Positions 26,841 to 36,838 of a DNA stretch of 64,000 nucleotides are shown one piece after another; position 1 is the stretch's first letter; every line of letters begins with the position of its first letter. A model generated the notes under the pieces. The model was not told the DNA's origin. It ran no database searches and was given only the letters and a program-made list of their open reading frames with translations. Position numbers and translations under genes: made by a program. The DNA comes from Stigmatella erecta (GTDB lineage: Bacteria; Myxococcota; Myxococcia; Myxococcales; Myxococcaceae): positions 1-64,000 of the forward strand of contig NZ_FOIJ01000012.1 in assembly GCF_900111745.1 (NCBI RefSeq). Reading direction: 5' to 3'.

Positions 26841-28061
26841 TCACTGACCGAAGACGACGCAAGAAATGTTGCCGCCAAAGCCGAACGCGTTGTTCATCGC
26901 CACCTGCACGCGGTGCTTGCGGGCCTGGTTGGGCACCACATCGAGCGCCTGGCACTCGGGGTCCGCCTCCGTGAAGTTCACGGTCGGCGGCACCACGCCA
27001 TCGCGCATCGCCATCAGGCAGGCCACCGACTCGATGGCGCTCGCGGCGCCCTGGGAGTGCCCCAGCATCGACTTGATGGACGAGACGGGCAGCGAGTCCG
27101 TGTGGCTGCCGAACAGGTCCCGGATGGCCCGGGCCTCGGTCGGATCATTGGTCGGCGTGCCCGTCCCGTGCGCCGAGACGTAGTGGACGTCCTTGGGGGA
27201 CAGCCCGCTCTCGCGCAGCGCCGACTCCATGGCCAGCCGCGCGCCGAGCCCCTCGGGGTGCGGGTGCGTCATGTCGTGGGCATCCGCGAAGTTCCCGTGC
27301 CCGAGCACCCGTCCATAGATGTGCGCGCCGCGCGCCCGGGCGTGCTCCTCGGCCTCGAGCACCAGCACCGCCGCGCCCTCGGAGAGGATGAGCCCGCGCC
27401 GGTTCTTGTCGAACGGGCGCACCACGTCGGTCGACATCGCGTCGAACAGCGAGAACATCATGAGCATCGCGGGCGACAGCTCGTCCACGCCCCCCGCGAG
27501 CATCAGGTCCGCATGGCCGTCCTGGATGAGGTCCATCGCGCAGCCGATGGCGCTGTTGCCCGCGGCGCAGGCCGTGGGAATCACCAGCGACGGCCCGCGC
27601 AGGCCCAGCTCGCTGGCGGGCACCTCGCTCACCAGCGCCACGTCGTGGGCGCGCAGCGACACGGGCTTGCGGCCCTCGGGCTGCTTGTGGCCCTGGCCAT
27701 ACGGCGCCTCCAGGCCCGGGCGGTTGGCCACCACCACGCCCATCACCACGCCGGCGCGCTCGGAGACGCCCTCCAGAGAACCCGCGCTCAGCTTCGCGTC
27801 CTCGACGGCCATGCGCGAGGCCGACATGGCCAGCCGCGTCCCGCGCTGGTGCGGCGTGGGGTCCAGGTGCCGGAAGGCCTTCGTGTCATCGAAGTTCTTG
27901 ATTTCGCCGGCGCGGTCACTGCGCAGCCCCTCGGGGGAGAACCGGGTGAGCTTGCCCGTTCCCACTTCACCTCGGCAGACGGCGGACCAGAAGGCGTCGA
28001 CCCCCACCCCCACGGAGGTGATGACGCTCACCCCCGTGACGACGACATTCCGCTTGCTCAT
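26841..28061 (-). CDS. auaC: KS-alpha ketosynthase of type II PKS
   Basis: This 406-residue FabF-like condensing enzyme has an intact triad: Cys165 (PTACAAG), His298 (SAHGTGT) and His335 (LGHSQG). It should extend anthraniloyl-ACP with malonate units to build the quinolone core. The ATG overlaps the ACP stop (ATGA), so the two are translationally coupled. It pairs with the degenerate KS encoded next. Order and families match auaC of S. aurantiaca. Confidence 0.9.
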   Translation of the reverse strand: MSKRNVVVTGVSVITSVGVGVDAFWSAVCRGEVGTGKLTRFSPEGLRSDRAGEIKNFDDTKAFRHLDPTPHQRGTRLAMSASRMAVEDAKLSAGSLEGVSERAGVVMGVVVANRPGLEAPYGQGHKQPEGRKPVSLRAHDVALVSEVPASELGLRGPSLVIPTACAAGNSAIGCAMDLIQDGHADLMLAGGVDELSPAMLMMFSLFDAMSTDVVRPFDKNRRGLILSEGAAVLVLEAEEHARARGAHIYGRVLGHGNFADAHDMTHPHPEGLGARLAMESALRESGLSPKDVHYVSAHGTGTPTNDPTEARAIRDLFGSHTDSLPVSSIKSMLGHSQGAASAIESVACLMAMRDGVVPPTVNFTEADPECQALDVVPNQARKHRVQVAMNNAFGFGGNISCVVFGQ

Positions 28062-28312
28062 GAAGCCTTCCTGCGGACGAACGTCTCCACCACCCCCACC
28101 ACCTCGTCCAGGTTCTGCGCGACTTCGATCTCCTCGGGGACGAACTGGAGCCCAAAGCCGCGCTCGAGCATGACGATGAACTCCAGCCGCATGACCGAGG
28201 TGGCCCCCAGCTCATCGATGATGTGCTTGTCGCCCTGAAGCTCCTGGGGCTCCAGCTCGAAGACCTCGCCAGCGATCTGCATCACCTTGGAACGAATCTC
28301 ATCACGTGTCAT
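28058..28312 (-). CDS. auaB: Acyl carrier protein
   Basis: This 84-residue carrier protein has Ser39 in LGATSVMRLEF as the phosphopantetheine site; the usual D-S-L is T-S-V here. Acidic helices on either side are typical. It carries the anthraniloyl starter and the growing chain. It lies between the prenyltransferase and KS-alpha genes, overlapping the latter by 4 bases, as in the aurachin operon. Confidence 0.9.
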   Translation of the reverse strand: MTRDEIRSKVMQIAGEVFELEPQELQGDKHIIDELGATSVMRLEFIVMLERGFGLQFVPEEIEVAQNLDEVVGVVETFVRRKAS

Positions 28313-28377
28313 GACGGTGTGCGCCTTCTTCTAGAATGAGGGAACTTCAGTCAAGGCTTCCTTCGAATCACCCGGAC

Positions 28378-29397
28378 TCACGAGGCGACGAAGACCCGCG
28401 AGAGGATCCGGCTGACATCCTCCACCTGATCCGCCCGCAGCCCCACGGCCCAGTGCAGCTTGCGCGTGGCCAGCACCCAGAACAGGGTGCAGCCGCCGAG
28501 CACCAGCGCGTTGTGCACGGTGGGCTGCACCAGCCAGAGGATGCCCATCAGGAACACGTACCAGAACTGGTACGTCCACTCGCGCACCGTCGTCCGCTCG
28601 TGGGGCTCGCGCGCCCCGCGCACCAGCGAGGCGAAGAGCAGCGAGATGGGGGCGAACACCCCCAGCGCCAGGAACCGCGGCTCCGCCGCGCCGAAGGCCA
28701 CCAGCCCCGCGATGAAGAGGTAGGGGCTGCCCAGCAGCAGCAGCAGCCGCGCCGCCGAGCGCCGGCTGGCCACATCCACGAAGAAGCTCCGGTAGCCGCG
28801 CTTCGCATCGCCCTCCACGTCGGTGATGTCCTTGATGCCCGACAGCGAGAAGACGAACACCAGCATCGCCAGGATGGGCAGCGGCACGCTCTTGAACTCG
28901 CCGTAGATCATCCACCCGCAGAGGAACGGCAGGATGAAGGTGCCGCACAGCGCCACCAGCACCCCGAGCCGCCGCGCCTTGAAGCGCAGGCCCACCGAGT
29001 AGTTCCACATCACCAGCCACGAGACGAGCTGCACCGCGAACAGCTCCGGGCGCCGCCACTCCGCGAACCAGGCCAGGTAGAAGGCCAGCACCAGCGCGTT
29101 CAGCCCGATGGCCGCCCGGCGGATGGTGTCGTACCCCACCTGCTCGCACAGCAGCGTCCGCTCCTGGCGGTTCACCGCGTCCTCGATGCGGTCCGCGTAC
29201 CGGTTGGTGAGCTCGATGGCCAGGCACTTCACCATCCACAGCGGCACGGCGATGGCCAGCCAGGGCACGGGATCGTGCCCCGTGGCGGCGATCGCCGTGG
29301 AGAAGGCCGCCAAATAGAAGGCCGTGAACCGGATGCTGCCCACTTGGAGCAGGGTCACAACGCGCGTGGGGAATGTCGCTGATTGCACAAATCCCAT
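28378..29397 (-). CDS. auaA: UbiA-type membrane prenyltransferase (farnesyltransferase)
   Basis: This 339-residue integral membrane protein has about eight membrane segments. It carries both UbiA motifs: N65-RYAD69-RIED73 and D190-ITD193-VEGD197, which bind magnesium and the prenyl diphosphate. AuaA of S. aurantiaca farnesylates the quinolone to give aurachin D; the position as first gene of auaA-E supports the same role here. The ATG at 29397 lies directly against a possible promoter and lacks a clear ribosome site, so the true start may be the GTG 13 codons in. Confidence 0.88.
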   Translation of the reverse strand: MGFVQSATFPTRVVTLLQVGSIRFTAFYLAAFSTAIAATGHDPVPWLAIAVPLWMVKCLAIELTNRYADRIEDAVNRQERTLLCEQVGYDTIRRAAIGLNALVLAFYLAWFAEWRRPELFAVQLVSWLVMWNYSVGLRFKARRLGVLVALCGTFILPFLCGWMIYGEFKSVPLPILAMLVFVFSLSGIKDITDVEGDAKRGYRSFFVDVASRRSAARLLLLLGSPYLFIAGLVAFGAAEPRFLALGVFAPISLLFASLVRGAREPHERTTVREWTYQFWYVFLMGILWLVQPTVHNALVLGGCTLFWVLATRKLHWAVGLRADQVEDVSRILSRVFVAS

Positions 29398-29426
29398 AAG
29401 ATACGGAAAATTCTTTCTGGGTTCAA
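29398..29426 (-). promoter_or_regulatory. Candidate promoter of the auaA-E operon
   Basis: On the minus strand TTGAAC and TATCTT are separated by 17 bases, right against the annotated auaA ATG. The spacing is ideal, but the start point would fall at or inside the first codons, so either translation is nearly leaderless or it starts further in. Confidence 0.35.
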
Positions 29427-29458
29427 ACTGCGGCTAAACCCGTTTGTCCTACCTCTCC

Positions 29459-29485
29459 GGGTTCTTATCACGAACATCAGAACCC
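29459..29485. promoter_or_regulatory. Inverted repeat in the auaA-tetR gap
   Basis: GGGTTCT (29459-29465) and AGAACCC (29479-29485) form a 7-bp inverted repeat with a 13-base centre that itself contains a GTTC...GAAC pair. It lies between the auaA start and the tetR operator, and could be a second regulator site. Confidence 0.35.
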
Positions 29486-29519
29486 CCGCCCCGCCCCCCC
29501 GGGGGCCGGCTTGTGAACT

Positions 29520-29528
29520 GAACGTTCG
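29520..29528. promoter_or_regulatory. TetR-type operator upstream of tetR
   Basis: The palindrome core GAACGTTCG lies 19 bases before the TetR start codon. The same nine bases recur at 30175-30183 before the permease gene, which suggests one regulator binds both. Confidence 0.6.
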
Positions 29529-29547
29529 TTAGGCTAAACAGCGGCCC

Positions 29548-30171
29548 ATGGCGCAAGCGCTGCGAAAAGACGAGGTCCGCAACACCCGGCGCGCCATCCT
29601 GGACGAGGCCTTGGACCTGTTCTCGGTCCATGGCTACGCGGGCACGTCCATCCGGCAGATCGCCCGCGCCGTGGAGGTGCGGGAAAGTGCGCTCTACCAC
29701 CACTTCCCCTCCAAGGCGGCCATCTTCGAGGCGCTGCTGCACGAGTACGGCCCGGGGAAAACCGAGCGCCTGAGCCAGCTGGACCTGGACGCGGCGCTGG
29801 CGGGCGGCGTTCAGGCCTGCCTGCGCACCATGGCCGTGGAGCTCTTCGAGGAATGGGCCCTGCCGCGCGAGCAGAAGTTCGCCCGGCTGATGATGTCCGA
29901 GGCCCCGCGGCTGAGCACCGCGGGCATCGTCCACCCCGCCGCCATCCTGGGCCAGTCCCACACCCACATGGTGCACTTCCTGGAGGAGCTGGTGCGCCGC
30001 CAGCTCATCCGCCCTGGGGATTTGGACCTCTACGCCCTGGAGTTCATGGGGCCGCTCATCATGCTGCGCCAGATGTACCTGATGATGTCCTGGGGCCTGA
30101 CGGACATGCGGGTCCTGAAAAACCAGGTTGAACAACACGTCCACCATTTCTGTCAGTCGGTGAAACTATGA
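29548..30171 (+). CDS. TetR-family transcriptional regulator
   Basis: This 207-residue regulator has the N-terminal helix-turn-helix (residues 12-58; ILDEALDLFSVHGYAGTSIRQIAR, then LYHHFPSK) and a C-terminal ligand domain. It is divergent from auaA and 28 bases upstream of the first permease gene. Matching GAACGTTCG palindromes lie in front of both itself and the permease gene, so it probably represses itself and the ABC cassette. Control of auaA-E through the shared 150-base gap is possible. Confidence 0.88.
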   Translation: MAQALRKDEVRNTRRAILDEALDLFSVHGYAGTSIRQIARAVEVRESALYHHFPSKAAIFEALLHEYGPGKTERLSQLDLDAALAGGVQACLRTMAVELFEEWALPREQKFARLMMSEAPRLSTAGIVHPAAILGQSHTHMVHFLEELVRRQLIRPGDLDLYALEFMGPLIMLRQMYLMMSWGLTDMRVLKNQVEQHVHHFCQSVKL

Positions 30172-30173
30172 AA

Positions 30174-30183
30174 CGAACGTTCG
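30174..30183. promoter_or_regulatory. TetR-type operator upstream of the ABC permease genes
   Basis: CGAACGTTCG is a perfect 10-bp palindrome 16 bases before the permease GTG, overlapping the end of the tetR transcript. It shares the core of the site at 29520-29528. Confidence 0.6.
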
Positions 30184-30199
30184 CTCAGTGGAGGGGCCG

Positions 30200-31495
30200 G
30201 TGAAGCTCATCACTCTCGCCGCCCGCAACCTCACGCGCAACCGGCGCCGGACCGCGATCTCGCTCGCCGCCCTGGTCCTGGGCGTGTGTGTGATGGTGCT
30301 CCTGCGCGCCTACATCAACGGCCAGCAGCGCGTCACCCAGGACGGGGTGGTGCAGGGCAACCTGGGGGCCGTCGTCATCAACAAGAAGGGCTACCAGGCC
30401 AACGTCCAGAGCTCGCCGCTGACGCTGGACATGGCGGACTCGGAGGAGCTGCGCAAGCGCATCGCCTCCGTGGAGGGCGTCAAGGCGCTCACCGCGCGCA
30501 TCGCCTTCGGCGCCATGCTCTCCATGCCGGACACGCAGGCCGAGGGCCAGCCGCCCCCCGCCTCCGAGGAGGACGAGGGCGCGGGCAAGACGACCTTCCT
30601 TTATATGACGGCGTTCGATCCGAAGCTGGAGGCGCAGGTGACGCCCCGCCGGATGGACTGGCTGGGCACGGGCAGCTTCCTGACGAGCGTGGACGCCTCC
30701 GAGATGATGCTCAACGCGGACATGGCGCGCAGCCTGGGCACCCAGGTGATGAGCCTCCAGTCGCCACCGCCCGAGGACCAGTGGCCCGCGCTGCTGGCCA
30801 GCGACCGCGACGGGGTGCTCAACGGCGAGGGCGTGAAGCTCTCCGGCACGCTGGTGAGCGCCACGCCGGGCGACCGCCGCCTGGGCTACGTGCCGCTGGC
30901 CACCGCGCAGCGCCTGCTGCGCATGGAGGGGCGCGTGACGGAGTACGCCCTGGCGCTGAACCAGCTGGAGGATGCGCCCCGGGTGCGCGATGCGCTCAAG
31001 GCCCAGCTCGGCGCGGACTACGAGGTGCACACGTGGGATGAGGTGCAGCCCTACGTGGCGGAGCTGCTCAAGCAGGAGGATTCCCTCTTCGGCATCATCA
31101 TCTTCATCTTCCTGTTCGTGGTGCTGCTGGGCGTCGTCAACGTGATGCTGATGAACGTGCTGGAGCGGGTGCGGGAGATTGGCACCATGCTGGCGGTAGG
31201 CATGCGCCGGCGCCACATCATCTCGCTGTTCCTCATGGAGGGCGCGGTGCTGGGCCTGCTGGGCGGCGTCATCGGCGCGCTCGTGGGCTACGCGCTCACG
31301 CTGTGGCTGAACCAGAAGGGCATCCGCATCCCCGCCCCTGGCGCCAGCGTGGACAGCATCATCCGGCCCGTCATCCCGCTGACCTACCTCGTCCGGGCCA
31401 CCGTGGTGGCCATCGTGGGCGCGTCGCTGGCGGCCCTGTGGCCCGCCTACCGCGCGTCCCGGCTCCGTCCCGTGGAGGCTTTGAGCACCTCATGA
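30200..31495 (+). CDS. FtsX/MacB-type ABC transporter permease 1
   Basis: This 431-residue permease has a first membrane helix near residue 20, a large periplasmic domain (about 45-290) and three C-terminal helices with the FtsX signature ERVREIGTMLAVGMRRR. The GTG at 30200 is chosen because GGAGGGG lies just upstream. It overlaps the second permease gene by 4 bases; together with the ATPase at 34998 they should form a LolCDE/MacB-like machine that pulls hydrophobic cargo out of the inner membrane. Resemblance to permease 2 indicates an old duplication. Confidence 0.88.
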   Translation: MKLITLAARNLTRNRRRTAISLAALVLGVCVMVLLRAYINGQQRVTQDGVVQGNLGAVVINKKGYQANVQSSPLTLDMADSEELRKRIASVEGVKALTARIAFGAMLSMPDTQAEGQPPPASEEDEGAGKTTFLYMTAFDPKLEAQVTPRRMDWLGTGSFLTSVDASEMMLNADMARSLGTQVMSLQSPPPEDQWPALLASDRDGVLNGEGVKLSGTLVSATPGDRRLGYVPLATAQRLLRMEGRVTEYALALNQLEDAPRVRDALKAQLGADYEVHTWDEVQPYVAELLKQEDSLFGIIIFIFLFVVLLGVVNVMLMNVLERVREIGTMLAVGMRRRHIISLFLMEGAVLGLLGGVIGALVGYALTLWLNQKGIRIPAPGASVDSIIRPVIPLTYLVRATVVAIVGASLAALWPAYRASRLRPVEALSTS

Positions 31496-32772
31496 GCACG
31501 TCCCTTCCTTCGATCGCCGTCCGCAACGTGGCGCGCAATGGGCGCCGCAGCTTCATCACCCTGGCCGCCGTCCTGCTCGGCGTCACCGCCGTCATCGTGC
31601 TGCGCGGCATCTCCGATGGCTTCGTGCGCCTCATGGAGGACGAGGTCGTCCAGGGCCGCACGGGCGCCCTGCAGATTCACCGCAAGGGCTTCGTCGACAG
31701 CGTGGAGGCGCTCCCGCTGGAGCCCAACATGCCCTACGACGACGAGATGCGCGCGCGCATCCGCGGCGTGCCCGGCGTCACCGGCGTCACCGGCCACATC
31801 CAGTTCTCGGGGCTGGTGAGCAACGGCGTCTCGCAGACGATGTTCGTCGGCCGGGCGCTGGACATGAAGACCGAGAAGCAGGCGGTGCCCCGCTCGGGCT
31901 TCGACGTGCGCGTGGGCGGCGAGGAGCTATCCGAGGCGGACTACACCCACGGCATCTTCGGCGCCGAGCTCATCAAATCCTTCGGCGCGGTGACCCAGGC
32001 GGCCAAGAAGAAGGCCCTGGCGGAGAACGCCCCCGGCGCACAGGCGCTCGTGGAGCAGGTGACGCTCTCCTCCACCAGCCCCAAGGGCCGCTCCAACTCG
32101 TTCGACGTGGCCATCAAGGGCCTGAGCGACTCCAACCTGCCCTTCGAGAACAAGCGCGTGGCCACCGTGCCGCTGGCGCTCGCGCAGGACCTGCTGGGCA
32201 TGCAGGGGCGCGTCACCGAGTACGCCGTGGCGGTGGACAACCTGGAGAACCTGGAGCGCATCGCCGCGGAGCTGCGCACGAAGCTCGGCCCCGAGTACGA
32301 GGTCCACACCTGGCAGGAGCTGCAGCCGTTCGTGCGCGACGTCATCGTCCGCCTGAAGGTCGTCCTGGGCTTCGTGTCCGCGGTGCTCGGCATCATCATC
32401 GTCACCGGCATCATCAACGTGATGCTCATGAGCGTGTTCGAGCGGGTGCGCGAGATTGGCACCATGCTCGCCGTGGGGGTGCGCCGCCGCCAGGTGCTCA
32501 CCCTGTTCCTGACGGAGGCGGCCTTCCTGGGGCTCCTGGGCAGCGTGGGCGGCGCGGCCATTGGCAGCGCGCTCGTGGCCCTGCTGGCCTCCCAGGGCAT
32601 CCCCATGAAGAGCCTGGGCAGCGGCGTGGAGTCCCTGCTGCGCCCCGAGCTGCACGCGCCCTTCATGCTCGGCACGCTCGCCTTCGCCACCTTGGGCGCC
32701 ATCCTCGCGGCCAGCTACCCCGCCTGGAGGGCCAGCCGCATGCAGCCCGTGGATGCCCTTCGCTCCGTGTAG
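31492..32772 (+). CDS. FtsX/MacB-type ABC transporter permease 2
   Basis: This 426-residue permease has the same plan as its neighbour: an N-terminal helix (ITLAAVLLGVTAVIVL), a periplasmic domain and three C-terminal helices with ERVREIGTMLAVGVRRR. The ATG overlaps the preceding stop. The two probably form a heterodimer like LolC-LolE. The frame is open upstream, but that part duplicates the end of permease 1 in another frame and is not coding. Confidence 0.88.
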   Translation: MSTSLPSIAVRNVARNGRRSFITLAAVLLGVTAVIVLRGISDGFVRLMEDEVVQGRTGALQIHRKGFVDSVEALPLEPNMPYDDEMRARIRGVPGVTGVTGHIQFSGLVSNGVSQTMFVGRALDMKTEKQAVPRSGFDVRVGGEELSEADYTHGIFGAELIKSFGAVTQAAKKKALAENAPGAQALVEQVTLSSTSPKGRSNSFDVAIKGLSDSNLPFENKRVATVPLALAQDLLGMQGRVTEYAVAVDNLENLERIAAELRTKLGPEYEVHTWQELQPFVRDVIVRLKVVLGFVSAVLGIIIVTGIINVMLMSVFERVREIGTMLAVGVRRRQVLTLFLTEAAFLGLLGSVGGAAIGSALVALLASQGIPMKSLGSGVESLLRPELHAPFMLGTLAFATLGAILAASYPAWRASRMQPVDALRSV

Positions 32773-32803
32773 GTCTCTCTACTCCCTGACCCCCGAGGAA
32801 CCC

Positions 32804-33529
32804 ATGAAGACGTTGCTCCTCAGCCTGATGACCCTCCTGGCAGCCGCTCCGGCGCTCGCCGCGGACCCCACCGCCGATCAACTGATCGCCCAGTACGATG
32901 CGGCCATGGGCCCCCACACGTACGACAGCGAATCGGAGATGGTGTCGTACCGGGAGGATGGCAGCAAGCGCACCTACGGCATGCGGATGATGAAGGCGGA
33001 CGACGACAAGTTCCGCATCTGGTTCACCGCGCCCTCCAGCGTGAAGGGCCAGGAGGTGCTGCGCTCCGGGCAGAACATGTGGATCTACCTGCCCAACCTC
33101 AAGCGCGCCACGCGCATCGCCAACCGCGAGAGCTTCCAGGGCGGCGACTTCAACAACGCCGACGTGCTGCGCGTCACCTACGCCAAGGACTACACCGCCA
33201 CGCTGGTGGCCTCCGACGTGCCGGACACCTGGGCGCTGGAGCTCAAGGCGAAGAACCAGGACACGGCCTATGACTCCATCAAGCTGTGGCTGCGCAAGTC
33301 CGACAGCCTGCCGGTCAAGGGCCACTACTTCGGCACCAGCGGGCAGCTGCAGCGCAGCGCGGAGTTCACCGACTACACCGAGTTCGAGAAGGGCTTCACG
33401 CGGCCTGCCCGCATCATCATGCAGAACGAGCTGGTGAAGACCCGCCGCTCGGAGATGGTCTTCAAGACCATGAAGCGCAACGTGGCCATCCAGGCGCAGC
33501 GCTTCACCCAGGCGGATCTCGGCCGCTAA
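32804..33529 (+). CDS. LolA-like outer-membrane lipoprotein-sorting protein
   Basis: This 241-residue periplasmic protein has a signal peptide (cleavage near ALAADP, residue 20). It matches the LolA-like family described as outer membrane lipoprotein-sorting proteins (blocks GQEVLRSGQNMWIYLPNLKR and ESFQGGDFNNADV). Such proteins carry hydrophobic cargo across the periplasm. CGAGGAA lies 4 bases before the ATG. It follows the permeases by 31 bases. Confidence 0.85.
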   Translation: MKTLLLSLMTLLAAAPALAADPTADQLIAQYDAAMGPHTYDSESEMVSYREDGSKRTYGMRMMKADDDKFRIWFTAPSSVKGQEVLRSGQNMWIYLPNLKRATRIANRESFQGGDFNNADVLRVTYAKDYTATLVASDVPDTWALELKAKNQDTAYDSIKLWLRKSDSLPVKGHYFGTSGQLQRSAEFTDYTEFEKGFTRPARIIMQNELVKTRRSEMVFKTMKRNVAIQAQRFTQADLGR

Positions 33530-33554
33530 CCCCTTCCTGAACCGCCCGGCCTTT

Positions 33555-34988
33555 ATGCGCCCCCACGCCCTGCTCTGCCTGCTGCTGGCCTCCCCCCTGC
33601 TGTCCCCGGTTGCCCGGGGCGCCGAGGTGAACGGCTACGTGGAGAGCCGCACCCAGTACACCCGCTCCCGGGTGGACGGGGTGCTGCCCACAAGCGGGCA
33701 GCCCGAAGTGCAGCAGCTCTTCGAGTTCAACGGCCAGCTCCGGCACGAGTACCAGCCCGGCGGCGTCGTCTCGGCCGACCTGTCGCTGTTCCTGTCCATG
33801 GCCGGGCGCTACCGGAGCCTGAACGCGGAGCAGCAAGAGGTGGGGGTGCGGCCCACGGAGGAGGCGGCGGCCCAGCCCATCGCCTCCATCAACGAGCTGT
33901 TCCTCCAGCACGAGTTCGCCCCGGCCTTCAACGTGCTGGCGGGCAAGAAGCGGCTCATCTGGGGCGCGGGCCTGGCCTACAACCCCACCGACCTGCTCAA
34001 CCCGCTGAAGGACCCGACGGACCCCACCTTCCAGCGCGCCGGCGCGTGGATGGTGCGCCTGGAGGTGCCGCTGGAGAAGTACGCCTTCACGCTGCTGGCG
34101 AGCCCCGCGGTGACCGAGCAGGTGAGCGGCCTGCCCCGCTCCATCCTCACCTACCCCTCGTGGGACAAGCGGGATGACGAGCTGCACTACCTCATCGCCG
34201 CCCGCGCGTACGCGCTGGTGCTCGATGCGGACGTCAACCTGATGCTCTTCCACTCGAACCTGTACCGCAACGCCTTCGAGGACAAGACGCAGCTGGGCTT
34301 CTCCTTCTCGCGCTACTTCTTCACCGACTACGAGCTGCACGTGGAGGCGCTCGTGGGCTCCGGCTCCCCCAGGCTCTATGCGGCCCCGGACTGCGTGGCC
34401 TCCCCGGAGGCGGCGCTCGGCTGCGCGGAGCGCGGCGCGGACTTCCTCGTGCCCCGCCGCATCGACGAGGGCCGCATCCGGCCGCAGCTTCTCGCCGGCA
34501 CGCGCTACATGTTCAGCGACGAGTCCATGGTGTCGCTGGAGTACCTCTACCAGGCCGACGGCCTGAAGAAGGCCGAGGCCCAGGACTACCTCAACGGCCT
34601 GTCGCTCCTGCGCGCGGGCGAGCAGTTCGGGCTGGACCCGTCGCGCATCGGCTTTGGCGGGGCGGACCCGGGGCTGCCCCAGAAGTTCAGCTTCGAGCCC
34701 ATCACCCGGCACTACGCCTTCCTCAGCTTCCAGAAGCCCAAGATTCGCGACGACTTCACCTTCTCGGTGGTGCTCGTCTCCAGCCTTCAGGACCTGTCCG
34801 GGCTGGTGAGCCCCAGCCTCGCCTGGTCCGCCAAGGAGTGGCTGACGCTCACCCTGTCCGCCTTCGTTCCCTACGCGGGCCCCCGCTCACTTGCCGCCAA
34901 GAGACCCGGAACCGGGGAGGCGGTGAGCGAGTTCAGCCTCCTGCCCCTCCAGTATCGCGGCCTGTTCCAGGCCCGCATCTTCTACTGA
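33555..34988 (+). CDS. Outer-membrane beta-barrel protein
   Basis: This 477-residue protein has a signal peptide (about residues 1-22) and then alternating strands rich in aromatic residues, ending in a phenylalanine/tyrosine-rich C terminus (FQARIFY) typical of outer-membrane barrels. The family is not certain. Between the LolA-like protein and the ATPase it could be the outer-membrane acceptor of the transported cargo. Confidence 0.65.
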   Translation: MRPHALLCLLLASPLLSPVARGAEVNGYVESRTQYTRSRVDGVLPTSGQPEVQQLFEFNGQLRHEYQPGGVVSADLSLFLSMAGRYRSLNAEQQEVGVRPTEEAAAQPIASINELFLQHEFAPAFNVLAGKKRLIWGAGLAYNPTDLLNPLKDPTDPTFQRAGAWMVRLEVPLEKYAFTLLASPAVTEQVSGLPRSILTYPSWDKRDDELHYLIAARAYALVLDADVNLMLFHSNLYRNAFEDKTQLGFSFSRYFFTDYELHVEALVGSGSPRLYAAPDCVASPEAALGCAERGADFLVPRRIDEGRIRPQLLAGTRYMFSDESMVSLEYLYQADGLKKAEAQDYLNGLSLLRAGEQFGLDPSRIGFGGADPGLPQKFSFEPITRHYAFLSFQKPKIRDDFTFSVVLVSSLQDLSGLVSPSLAWSAKEWLTLTLSAFVPYAGPRSLAAKRPGTGEAVSEFSLLPLQYRGLFQARIFY

Positions 34989-34997
34989 AAGACGACC

Positions 34998-35741
<744 letters not shown>

Positions 35742-35800
35742 GCCCCGGGCCTTCGATTCACCGTGTTGACCGCATTGCTTGATTCATCTGGGAGGACGTC

Positions 35801-36820
35801 ATGAAAGAACTCGATTTCTGGCACCCCGTCATTCAGAGCCAGGACCTGAAGGACAAGCCCCTGGCCGTGACCGTCTTGGGCAAGAACATCGCCCTGTTCC
35901 GCACCGCGGACGGCAAGGTGGGCGCGCTGGAGGACCGCTGCCCCCACCGCCGGATGAAGCTCAGCAAGGGCAAGGTCGAGGGTGACCGGCTGGTGTGCCC
36001 CTACCACGGCTGGAGCATCGACCGGGCCGGCGAGGTGAAGGCGCCCATCCACAACAACGAGCCCATGCGCTCGTGCGCCACCCACTACATGGCCGCCGAG
36101 CAGCACGGCGCCATCTGGCTCAAGAACGCGGGCGCGGACACCCCCCTGCCGCAGCTCCACAAGCCCGACCACCACTGCGCCTTCGTCATGCGCCACCGCA
36201 TGGAGGCCCCCCTGGAGGTGGTGCTCGACAACTTCGTCGAGCTGGACCACAGCGTCACCACCCACCTCATCTTCGGCTACCAGAACGTGACCCAGGCCTC
36301 CGCCGAAGTCGAAGTGGACGGCGACGTCATGCGCGTCAACCACCGCGGCCCCCAGAAGCAGGTCTCCCTGCCCCTGAAGCTCATGTTCGGCGTGAAGGAG
36401 GGCGACTGGGTGCAGGTGCCCACCGAGATGCGCTTCAGCCCCGTGAGCATGATCTCCGAGCAGCTCTGGACCAACGACAAGGAGCCCGGCAAGGTCCGCT
36501 CCCCCGGCACCCAGATGGTCATCTACTTCACCCCGGTGACCGACGACGTCACCGACGTGCTGACCTTCACCTTCGTCTCGCCCAAGCTCCACACGATGAT
36601 GAAGCGCATGCCCTTCCTGGGCCGGAAGGTGCTCTACACGCTCGTCGACTACGAGACCAAGCTCGACCAGGAGATGCTCGCGAACCTGGCGGACAAGGAC
36701 CCGAACCTGCGCGGCATGAAGCTGGGCCGCCTGGACAAGCCCCTGGGCCAGGTCCGCACCCTGGTCAACCGCATCTACCGCGGCCAGCCCCAGCCGGTCC
36801 GCGTCGCCGAATCCGCCTGA
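35801..36820 (+). CDS. auaF: Rieske [2Fe-2S] oxygenase, AuaF-like
   Basis: This 339-residue non-heme iron oxygenase has a Rieske domain with Cys47-x-His49 and Cys66-x-x-His69, and a catalytic domain with iron ligands His150 and His155 (ELDHSVTTH). In S. aurantiaca, AuaF is a Rieske oxygenase that N-hydroxylates aurachin D to aurachin C. The location near auaA-E and next to an auaEII-like gene makes that identity likely, but it is inferred. GGAGG lies five bases before the ATG. The needed ferredoxin/reductase is not nearby. Confidence 0.78.
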   Translation: MKELDFWHPVIQSQDLKDKPLAVTVLGKNIALFRTADGKVGALEDRCPHRRMKLSKGKVEGDRLVCPYHGWSIDRAGEVKAPIHNNEPMRSCATHYMAAEQHGAIWLKNAGADTPLPQLHKPDHHCAFVMRHRMEAPLEVVLDNFVELDHSVTTHLIFGYQNVTQASAEVEVDGDVMRVNHRGPQKQVSLPLKLMFGVKEGDWVQVPTEMRFSPVSMISEQLWTNDKEPGKVRSPGTQMVIYFTPVTDDVTDVLTFTFVSPKLHTMMKRMPFLGRKVLYTLVDYETKLDQEMLANLADKDPNLRGMKLGRLDKPLGQVRTLVNRIYRGQPQPVRVAESA

Positions 36821-36838
36821 GGTCCGGCCTGACCCATG

